20,407 bases of DNA, taken from the IMG/VR virus record IMGVR_UViG_3300031566_006406, positions 1 to 20,407 of that record, one strand, 5' to 3'. Made by a program: the position numbers and the translations under genes. Shown piece after piece: positions 8,285 to 14,678 of the stretch. Position 1 is the first letter of the stretch. The number at the start of each line of letters is the position of its first letter. The DNA is from a virus. A model generated the notes under the pieces. The model was not told the origin of the DNA and made no database searches. It saw only the letters and a list, made by a program, of their open reading frames with translations.

Positions 8285-9005
8285 TGCGTACCGACCGAGC
8301 ACTCAGATAGGCATCCACTTCCTTCAGGTCTTCAGGAGTGTTGATGTTAGCGTACATACCCTCTAAGATGTGGGCGCTTGTACGGATGTCATGGGAGAGC
8401 AAGTTCAACGTGTCCGTTATTTCGACTTCGTTACGAAGCTTACTCACAGGCGTCTTCTCAATGTAGTCAAACAGATGTCTATTCGCCACGTATATCCCCA
8501 AACCAACAAACGGCATAAGATGCTTCACACGCTTCGGCTTCTCAATTATCTTCACCGAAGCCGCCCCAGGTCTCGCCTCAAACCCATAGGAGTGTTTAAT
8601 CAAGTTTTGATTCTTCACGTATTTCATACCGTATAAAGCGTAGTTCCCCTCGTTTCCCCATGTGAAGCGGTCTACCATTCCCTTCAAGTCTCTACCAACG
8701 TATATGATGTCGCCGAGCATTATGAGCATGTCCTGCTTCTTGATGATGGGTTTCGTTAGGGAGATGGCGTGGGCGATTCCAAGACGCTCCTCCTGCTCCA
8801 CGTATTGAAGATGAACCCCTCGGCACACATCTCCGAGAACCGAAGATACACCCTCCTCATGCTCTATCACCACGGCGTCTCTTATGCCGACGCGGTACAT
8901 GTTCTCCAATGGGTACTCTATGAGATGTCTACCCCGTAGTTTGACGAGCGCCTTCACACCTAACCCAAGGCGTTTACCCTCTCCGGCTGCCGGTATAATT
9001 CCCAT
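8277..9005 (-). CDS. Sugar-1-phosphate nucleotidyltransferase
   Basis: The start is the ATG at 9005, overlapping the epimerase stop as TGATG; it gives 242 residues. PAAGEGKR at 5-12 is the nucleotide-binding signature (usual GGxGTR). LGDIIY at 97-102 holds the metal Asp, EKP is at 155-157, and the C-terminal NTPEDL is typical of RmlA/GlmU-like pyrophosphorylases. It would activate a sugar-1-phosphate with NTP, making the nucleotide-sugar used by neighbouring dehydratase, epimerase and glycosyltransferases. The adjacency of nucleotidyltransferase and epimerase, with a dehydratase further upstream, suggests a dedicated nucleotide-sugar route. Base and sugar specificity cannot be read; the protein is shorter than RmlA (about 290). 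Confidence 0.85.
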   Translation of the reverse strand: MGIIPAAGEGKRLGLGVKALVKLRGRHLIEYPLENMYRVGIRDAVVIEHEEGVSSVLGDVCRGVHLQYVEQEERLGIAHAISLTKPIIKKQDMLIMLGDIIYVGRDLKGMVDRFTWGNEGNYALYGMKYVKNQNLIKHSYGFEARPGAASVKIIEKPKRVKHLMPFVGLGIYVANRHLFDYIEKTPVSKLRNEVEITDTLNLLSHDIRTSAHILEGMYANINTPEDLKEVDAYLSARSVRNV

Positions 9006-10027
9006 CAACCAAACAACCTTCTATTAGTGTTAACCCACTCAACGAGGTGATAGATGCCTTCATGGTTTGAAACCTCGGGCTTCCACCCGAAATCCTTGTG
9101 TGCTTTCCCACTATCACAGACGAAGTAATACAGGTCTCCGAAACGTGCTTCTCCGAGACTGATATCCTGTTCTATACCTGATACTTCCGCTATGAGTTGC
9201 AGGCATTCTTGAAGAGAGATGGCGTTCTCCAATCCGCCTCCGATGTTGTAGACACCGGTTTTCCCGTTGCTAAACCACATGTCAAAGGCTCTAGCGGCGT
9301 CCGAAGCGTACAATATGTCTCTAACCTGCTTCCCTGTACCGAACAGCGTTATCGGACGCTTCATGAGTGTTCTAATTGCGAAGTTGGCTACCCACCCGTG
9401 ATCCATCCCACCGAATTGTCGGGGACCGTACATTCCTGTGAGGCGAAAGGTTGCGGCACGTAATCCATATGTTTCGGCGTAGGCTTGGGTGTAGAGTTCA
9501 GCGGCTCGTTTCGAGGCGTGGAGGGGTGTTACGTCGCCGTTGAGTATTGGATAGTTTTCGTCGAATGCCTCCGGTGTGTTGGTGAACCGTGTTTCTAGTT
9601 CCCGTAGATTCTGGTTAATCTGATTTCCATAAATATGAATGGTGGAACAGTTCACAACCGGTATATCCTGCTTACTGGCTGCATCCAAGACGTTGGCGGT
9701 TCCCAACACGTTGGTTTTCAAGTCGAAGAGCGGATTCTGGATGGCTAGGGTCATAGCCGGTTGTGCGGCACAGTGAACTATATAGTCTACGTCCTTCATA
9801 TATAGTTTATTGATTGGATATATAATGTCGTCCTTAATGAACTCGCATCCAATAGCCTTGATGAACTTCAAATTATGTTCCCTGGAATCCTCCAAGTCGA
9901 AACCAGTCAATGCCAGTTCATGCCTAGCTAGATTGTCCAGTACAACGACTTCATCACCCTGCAACCGGAAGTATTCGGCAACGTGACTCCCTAAAAAGCC
10001 GCAGCCGCCGGAAATTAGAACCCTCAT
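9005..10027 (-). CDS. NAD-dependent nucleotide-sugar epimerase/dehydratase (extended SDR) lacking the catalytic Tyr
   Basis: A 340-residue protein, ATG overlapping the previous stop (ATGA). GGCGFLG at 7-13 is the NAD-binding GxxGxxG, D31 would bind the adenosine ribose, and HCAAQP lies at 85-90. S128/T129 fit the catalytic Ser/Thr. The segment TPLHASKRAAEL (167-178) sits where YxxxK should be: K173 is present but the position four before it is Leu169, not Tyr. FRLTGMYGPRQFGG and FGTGKQVRDILY are the usual late motifs. Overall it resembles CDP-paratose/tyvelose 2-epimerases and related NDP-sugar epimerases. The missing Tyr means either an unusual mechanism (another base, perhaps H170) or a subfamily with a relocated residue. 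It is otherwise full length and intact. Confidence 0.85.
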   Translation of the reverse strand: MRVLISGGCGFLGSHVAEYFRLQGDEVVVLDNLARHELALTGFDLEDSREHNLKFIKAIGCEFIKDDIIYPINKLYMKDVDYIVHCAAQPAMTLAIQNPLFDLKTNVLGTANVLDAASKQDIPVVNCSTIHIYGNQINQNLRELETRFTNTPEAFDENYPILNGDVTPLHASKRAAELYTQAYAETYGLRAATFRLTGMYGPRQFGGMDHGWVANFAIRTLMKRPITLFGTGKQVRDILYASDAARAFDMWFSNGKTGVYNIGGGLENAISLQECLQLIAEVSGIEQDISLGEARFGDLYYFVCDSGKAHKDFGWKPEVSNHEGIYHLVEWVNTNRRLFG

Positions 10028-10257
10028 TCCTTCTTCGTCCTACGTCTACGCTTGGGCTTAGGCAATTCCTCTCGCTCAGATAATAAAACGTCCAGTTCCC
10101 GCTGCATCATATCCATCTCCAGTTGATTCAACCATATCTTCTTGGTAGAGATGTCTTGAAGCATCAACGTCGCTTCCTCTAAGCGTCCGAATTGATGTAG
10201 TTGAGACAACCGTCTTTCAAGGATCATTATTTCTTCTCTCAGCACTTCTATACTCAT
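10024..10257 (-). CDS. Small coiled-coil protein with basic tail, unknown function
   Basis: A 77-residue protein that I do not recognise. ATG at 10257 overlaps the upstream GT4 stop (ATGA) and follows AGGAGG at 7 nt, so translation is well supported. Residues 2-66 are predicted by eye to be helical with a heptad-like spread of Leu, Ile and Met and many Glu/Arg, consistent with one or two coiled-coil helices. The last dozen residues are a basic tail rich in Lys/Arg (PKPKRRRRTKKE). No Cys, signal peptide or membrane segment is seen. Sitting inside a glycan operon between a glycosyltransferase and an epimerase, it could be a scaffold, an adaptor, or a glycosylation target; none of these is shown by the sequence. 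Confidence 0.7.
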   Translation of the reverse strand: MSIEVLREEIMILERRLSQLHQFGRLEEATLMLQDISTKKIWLNQLEMDMMQRELDVLLSEREELPKPKRRRRTKKE

Positions 10258-11297
10258 GGGGCCACCTCCTCGAAGTAACTCAGCATATTCCCACAGAACT
10301 TATCCCATGACAGGTTTTCCCTAACCCACCGCCGCGTCTCCGTGCTTCGAGAACGATTCAGGTAAACGTTCATCAACTCCTCAACGTAATCCTCTGTGAC
10401 AACTCCCAACTCATTCTCTATAATCAATGAAGACGCCGTCATCTGAGGCGAAACAATAATGGGGAGACCCGTAGCCAGTGCCTCAAAGGTGCTTAGCCAG
10501 CCACCCTGTGCCATAATGGGTGCAAACAAAACGTCGGCAGCATAGTACAAGTCACGCACATCCCCCTGTGGGATCTCCCCAGTCACAATGATGTCCTTCC
10601 TCAACCCAGACTCTGTGATTAACCTCTTCACATTATCATAGTACGGTCCCTTGTTGTAACCAGCCAACACTAGTTTAGCATCCGGGGCAACCTTCTTGAA
10701 CTTCTTAAACGTGGACACCGTTTTCAACTGATTCTTCGTGAACGTCAACATGCCAACTTGAAGAACGACGAAGGCGTCATCTAACCCATATTTCTCGCGG
10801 GCAGTCTCTGGATTCCCATCGGCGAAGAAATTGTAGTCCACACCGTATGGGTTAACTCGGGGTTCCACGCCGTAGATGTCTATAAACCGATTCCGATTAT
10901 ATTCATCCGCCACCACGGGGATGTCTATGTGTCGCCTAACTACATTTCTCTGAGACTCAGGTAGTTCCTGCCCTGCTAATAGTTGAATAGGTGGCTCGTT
11001 GCACATCCACACTGAAGGCTTCTTACGTGGAAACACCAGAACCTGAGTCGGATCGTTGTGTGGGTTTATCACGTCGAATCGGTGCATGATGCTATGAAGA
11101 ATGGGTGCCATGTTCTGTATGTCGCCGGTTTCAATTATTCTGGTCTCCGTGAAGTCTTCCCTAATTCTAGGGGGAATGTTTGGTGTGAGTAACGTATTGG
11201 ACACACCTTTATCCGTTAAGTAGTTAGCCAGTTTCACGATGAGTCGTTCAGCGCCACCGTAGACGTAGAACTCCGGGTTCATCAGCAGAACGTTCAT
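10254..11297 (-). CDS. GT4-family glycosyltransferase (GT-B fold)
   Basis: A 347-residue protein with two Rossmann-like halves. YGGAERLI near residues 13-20 is the N-terminal Gly-rich acceptor-side loop of GT4 enzymes. NPYGVD at 149-154 begins the C-terminal domain, VLQVGMLTFTKNQ lies around 178-190, and GGWLSTFEALATGLPIIVS at 265-283 is the donor-binding EX7E-type region. The first Glu of EX7E is replaced (GGWLSTFE, one Glu kept), a common relaxation. It is a retaining enzyme that would use a nucleotide-sugar donor, probably in the cytoplasm. The ATG overlaps the radical SAM stop (ATGA) and has GAGGTG upstream. Linkage and acceptor unknown. Confidence 0.88.
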   Translation of the reverse strand: MNVLLMNPEFYVYGGAERLIVKLANYLTDKGVSNTLLTPNIPPRIREDFTETRIIETGDIQNMAPILHSIMHRFDVINPHNDPTQVLVFPRKKPSVWMCNEPPIQLLAGQELPESQRNVVRRHIDIPVVADEYNRNRFIDIYGVEPRVNPYGVDYNFFADGNPETAREKYGLDDAFVVLQVGMLTFTKNQLKTVSTFKKFKKVAPDAKLVLAGYNKGPYYDNVKRLITESGLRKDIIVTGEIPQGDVRDLYYAADVLFAPIMAQGGWLSTFEALATGLPIIVSPQMTASSLIIENELGVVTEDYVEELMNVYLNRSRSTETRRWVRENLSWDKFCGNMLSYFEEVAP

Positions 11298-12454
11298 TGC
11301 TTCACCTCGTAGATGCTACACCTTTCACAGTTACGTGGAGGTTCACCGGCGTACAGTGCCCGCCTCATCTCCGTGTATTCGTCGCCCCACCAAATTTCAC
11401 GGAACGGCTTCTCGAAGACGTTGCCGAGACTCGTCGCTCTCTGCCATTCCCGGTCATTCTGTTCGTTTAAAGCGCAGCATGGGATAACAGTTCCATCACA
11501 AAAAACAAAAGGCATCCACCAGGCTAGACATGTGGAGCCAGAAGGTTTTATCTGTGGGACGGTGGCGTTCCATCCTACTTGTATTCCAAGTTCCTGCCCT
11601 CGCTTTATGATATTTTGCTGTACTTCATCTTCTATTTCTACGAATTGGTCGTGTACCTCTGGGAAGTCGTGGAGCATCCTTGTGTACTGGGCAAAGTGAA
11701 CGTCTACGCCGAGGTCACGAATCATGTCGAGGTAGTCGACGGCTTCATGGAGGTTATCCTTCGTAACTATGAAGTGAAAGCATAGTTCAGGGAAATACTT
11801 GTGGAGCCGTTTCTTCCATTTATCCAATTTCTTAACGTTTTCGGTGACAAGTTCCCAGTTGCTTCCTACACGTATCTTCTCGTATGTTTCCTTGGTGGCT
11901 GCGTCCAGTGACACGAATATTTTTTCAACGCCAAGCTCCACCTGTAACCTAGCTTTCTCCTCATCTGTGTAATAGAAGCTGTCGTAGAGTTCAACGTATA
12001 TGCCTTTACTTTTCACGTAGCGAAGAATCTTCTCAAAGTCCGGATTCGTCCACGATTCTCCGATACCTGTTAATCCTATCCACTTCAAATCTGGGAACTG
12101 GTCAACGACGTATTTGAACCTGTCAAATGTCATATGCTCATTAGGTTCATTCCAATACGTGTGCTCGCAGATTCGACAGCGTAGGTTGCAAGTAGTCGTC
12201 GTTTCGACTTCAAGGTACTGTGGAAACGGGGCTTTACGGTAGAGCAGGTCTATGATTTTCTGGTCTTTACTCATCCAAAGAGAGTTGAAATGCGTCCAGT
12301 TATACGTCCATCTAAGTCCCTTCTCTGAGAAGACGGGGTTCATCTCGAAGCGTTGAAGGGCGCCCTGTGCTATTTGCTGTTCCAAGTCGTTTATTTCTGA
12401 GTCTGGATTATCTCCGCCTCTCATCGCCAGGTCTATGGCGGGAGTTATCTTCAT
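11294..12454 (-). CDS. Radical SAM/SPASM protein (second)
   Basis: The frame opens with a GTG at 12463 (GTGA overlap with the upstream stop), but the ATG at 12454 has GGTGA 5 nt before it and is preferred; it gives 386 residues. C89-x3-C93-x2-C96 within TCNLRCRIC binds the SAM cluster; GLTGIGES follows as the SAM-binding GGE-like element. The C-terminal third has Cys residues in TCLAWWMPFVFC, IPCCAL and NCERC, matching a SPASM auxiliary-cluster pattern, with the usual GNVFEKPFREIWWG segment between them. It is about 100 residues longer than the radical SAM protein at 5324-6172, mainly at the N-terminus. A role in radical modification of a sugar is inferred from context; substrate unknown. Confidence 0.87.
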   Translation of the reverse strand: MKITPAIDLAMRGGDNPDSEINDLEQQIAQGALQRFEMNPVFSEKGLRWTYNWTHFNSLWMSKDQKIIDLLYRKAPFPQYLEVETTTTCNLRCRICEHTYWNEPNEHMTFDRFKYVVDQFPDLKWIGLTGIGESWTNPDFEKILRYVKSKGIYVELYDSFYYTDEEKARLQVELGVEKIFVSLDAATKETYEKIRVGSNWELVTENVKKLDKWKKRLHKYFPELCFHFIVTKDNLHEAVDYLDMIRDLGVDVHFAQYTRMLHDFPEVHDQFVEIEDEVQQNIIKRGQELGIQVGWNATVPQIKPSGSTCLAWWMPFVFCDGTVIPCCALNEQNDREWQRATSLGNVFEKPFREIWWGDEYTEMRRALYAGEPPRNCERCSIYEVKQ

Positions 12455-12459
12455 TGAAG

Positions 12460-13668
12460 TCACCGGTTATCCGGGTTGAGATAGTAGTTTATCTGTTCCC
12501 AGATTATGTCTTTGACGCCGTGCTCTACTTTGAACCCTATTTTCTCTATCTTAGACGTGTCGCTGAATAACACGGGTACGTCAGCAGGACGGAAGCGGGA
12601 TGGGTCAACGTTGATTTTCACGTCACCCTTATTAGTTTCGAAGATAAGTCCCTTGTCCGCCGGTGTGAACTCAAGACGTCCTCCGAGTAGCAGGTTGTCC
12701 ATGTGCGTCTTCTCGAATTCTATCCCGTACCACGGATCAGGTGCAGGAGCGGATGGTTCTCCGTATCTGAGTTTGGTTCCAGTTCGTAATGTTCCCAACT
12801 CGTAGCCGAGGGTTTCAAGCGTCCACATGATATAGGTGAGAACCGAGTTAGAACGTTTTGAGCCTTGAACGTAGACGTCGCCATCTCTTCCACGCTCCGC
12901 CAGGAGAAGGTAGCCTTTCACGATGTCTTCAACATGGCTCCAGTCTCTGAAGGCGTTGACGTTGCCGATGTCTATGTGATCCTGTTCACCGCTTGACAGT
13001 GCCACGCCTTGACGGGTGATAATTGAGGTGACGAAGTGGTCGCCTCGTCCAGCTCCTTCATGGTTGAATCCTCTGCTTACCACTGTTCTGAGTCCGTAGA
13101 CGCTGTGATAGTTCCTCATGAGGTGGTCGCCATATATCTTGGAGACGGCGTAGGGACTCAGGGGTCGTAGGAAGTTCTTCTCGTTGATGGGAAGTTCCGG
13201 CACACGTTCGGGCTCAGGGAAAACGTAGCGGGCGTCAAGTTGGCAGAGTTCAAGGTGTTTCTCATGTGCTATCTGAAGACCGTACTCCTCACTGCTTCCG
13301 GCGAACACGATTTTAGGGTTAGCCCCCTTCAACCGAATTGCTTCAAGAAGGTTGTAGGTTCCAGTTCCGTTCACCCTAAATGTTTCAATGGGGTCCGTGA
13401 AGCTACGAGGCACATAGGATTGAGCGCCGAGGTGAAACACGACATCCGGCTCCGAGCGGTGAATTGCCGAGATGAGGCTGGTGAGGTCAGTTAAGTCTCC
13501 ATCTAGAAGCTTTATCTTCCCGACGATGCCCTGCTCAATAAGTCGCTTCGGAATTGATAAATCGGCTCTCTTACGGGCGAAGCCGTACACTTCATCGCCT
13601 CTGTCTACGAGTGCCCGAGCCAACCGACTTCCGACAAAACCAGTTATGCCGGTAATTAATGCCTTCAT
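12460..13668 (-). CDS. GDP-mannose 4,6-dehydratase-like extended SDR
   Basis: A 402-residue protein. GITGFVG at 7-13 binds NAD(P); SS at 125-126 and Y173-x3-K177 (in SPYAVSK) complete the catalytic set. FNHEGAGRGDHFVTS matches the NHE.PRRG..FVT signature specific to GDP-mannose 4,6-dehydratases, and AFRDWSHVEDIV the later RDW..A.D motif. A tail segment VDPSRFRPADV matches the usual GMD ending. It is some 50 residues longer than bacterial GMD, with an insertion around residues 285-340 before that tail. It would make GDP-4-keto-6-deoxymannose, a precursor of fucose, rhamnose or aminosugars. The ATG directly follows the previous stop and has GGAGGTG 6 nt upstream. The gene symbol is withheld because related GDP- or CDP-sugar dehydratases share the motifs. 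Confidence 0.85.
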   Translation of the reverse strand: MKALITGITGFVGSRLARALVDRGDEVYGFARKRADLSIPKRLIEQGIVGKIKLLDGDLTDLTSLISAIHRSEPDVVFHLGAQSYVPRSFTDPIETFRVNGTGTYNLLEAIRLKGANPKIVFAGSSEEYGLQIAHEKHLELCQLDARYVFPEPERVPELPINEKNFLRPLSPYAVSKIYGDHLMRNYHSVYGLRTVVSRGFNHEGAGRGDHFVTSIITRQGVALSSGEQDHIDIGNVNAFRDWSHVEDIVKGYLLLAERGRDGDVYVQGSKRSNSVLTYIMWTLETLGYELGTLRTGTKLRYGEPSAPAPDPWYGIEFEKTHMDNLLLGGRLEFTPADKGLIFETNKGDVKINVDPSRFRPADVPVLFSDTSKIEKIGFKVEHGVKDIIWEQINYYLNPDNR

Positions 13669-14454
13669 TTAATGCACCTCCTTCCAGATGAGGGCGTAAA
13701 TCATGTCTGAACCCATCTGGTCAAGTGGAACCAGAGTTCCATCCTTCTTGATGAACGGAGTTGGATCGGGGGGTAGACCCTCAACGGCTTCCGGGTAAAC
13801 CCGCTGCAATCCGAGACGTTGAACGTCTAAGTGGAATATCTTGATGGTTGGGTCAGCCCACACTTCGAAGCCCATTTCAATCGCCTGCTTGCAGAAACTC
13901 CGGTGGGGGCGCTCTCCGTATGGTGTGAAAGCGAAGGCGGCTCTCGTGGCTAGGTAGCATGTGCCGACGCTGTCCACTTGGAAGGGCTTACCTGGGTTCG
14001 GCGGGTTGAATGGGTGAAAGCGGGCTCCCTGATACCGGAAGCAGTAGGTGTCGAAGAACTTGTCAGGCACGAACCCGTCTTCCCACACATAGGGCGCTAT
14101 GATGTCTTTACCCTGTTCCTTCAAGTGCGTTATCAGGTCTGGTGGAAACCGCATGACGTCGCTGTCTATTAACAGGAAGTGAGTTTCATCGCCCTCCGTC
14201 ATAATTTCCTGGAGTTCGCCGTAGACGGGTGCTATCTGGTGGGCGGTGAACGCCTTCATAGGAGGCTCAAGGTAGATTTCAACTTCGTGACGAGTTTCTT
14301 CGGACCACGACTTCAAGACTTCCAGCGTCTGGTCCTGGCTTTTCCCGTAGATGAACACGACACGGGATACATCCTCCAACTTCTCTAATTCCTGTAGGAA
14401 CTTAGGGAGCCATAAGGCTGCGTTCTTGACGGGAACGCCTACCATCGTGCTCAT
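13669..14454 (-). CDS. GT-A fold glycosyltransferase, Anp1/GT62-like
   Basis: The frame is open from 14472, but the ATG at 14454 overlaps the upstream stop (ATGA) and has GGAGG 7 nt before it, giving 261 residues. It starts with a GT-A strand MVGVPVKN, carries IYGKSQDQT (the loop after strand 2), and has LLIDSDVMRFPPDLI with D97-S98-D99 as the metal-binding DxD. A late region WADPTIKIFHLDV contains a His that often ligates the metal. The arrangement resembles Anp1/GT62-type mannosyltransferases, also seen in phage and archaeal sugar clusters. It probably adds one sugar to the glycan using a nucleotide-sugar donor. No membrane segment is visible. Confidence 0.8.
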   Translation of the reverse strand: MSTMVGVPVKNAALWLPKFLQELEKLEDVSRVVFIYGKSQDQTLEVLKSWSEETRHEVEIYLEPPMKAFTAHQIAPVYGELQEIMTEGDETHFLLIDSDVMRFPPDLITHLKEQGKDIIAPYVWEDGFVPDKFFDTYCFRYQGARFHPFNPPNPGKPFQVDSVGTCYLATRAAFAFTPYGERPHRSFCKQAIEMGFEVWADPTIKIFHLDVQRLGLQRVYPEAVEGLPPDPTPFIKKDGTLVPLDQMGSDMIYALIWKEVH

Positions 14455-14678
14455 CTCTGAACCTCCATGCACTCGAAGAGGTCTTCATCCGTCGGGTAAC
14501 GAAAGAAACATTTCGAAGCCATGCAAAGGGTGTTTCTCCACTGTGGACACTCGGGACCGCCTAGACAAAGACGTATGGGTCCATTCTCAAAGAACTTGGG
14601 GTTATTCAAGTATCTCCGTGTGCTCTGTAAATATGCTTCACTCCATCCCGTTGGAAGAGATGATATTTGGTTACTCAT
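14451..14678 (-). CDS. Cys-rich mini-protein, unknown function
   Basis: A 75-residue protein I do not recognise. ATG at 14678 overlaps the stop of the intein-containing glycosyltransferase (ATGA) with GGAG 9 nt upstream, and its stop overlaps the next start (ATGA), so it belongs to the operon. The C-terminal half carries five Cys (C38, C44, C52, C57, C70) in a pattern Cx5C-x7-C-x4-C-x12-C, plausible for zinc or an iron-sulfur site. The N-terminal half is polar with no signal peptide or membrane helix. It may be a small metal-binding partner of a neighbouring enzyme; that is speculation from position and Cys content. Confidence 0.7.
   Translation of the reverse strand: MSNQISSLPTGWSEAYLQSTRRYLNNPKFFENGPIRLCLGGPECPQWRNTLCMASKCFFRYPTDEDLFECMEVQR

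Noticed and set aside
9985-10005. Third copy of the CTTTTTAGGGAGT-like motif
   Set aside because: It lies inside the epimerase gene and encodes its conserved GFLGSH, so the resemblance is explained by coding.
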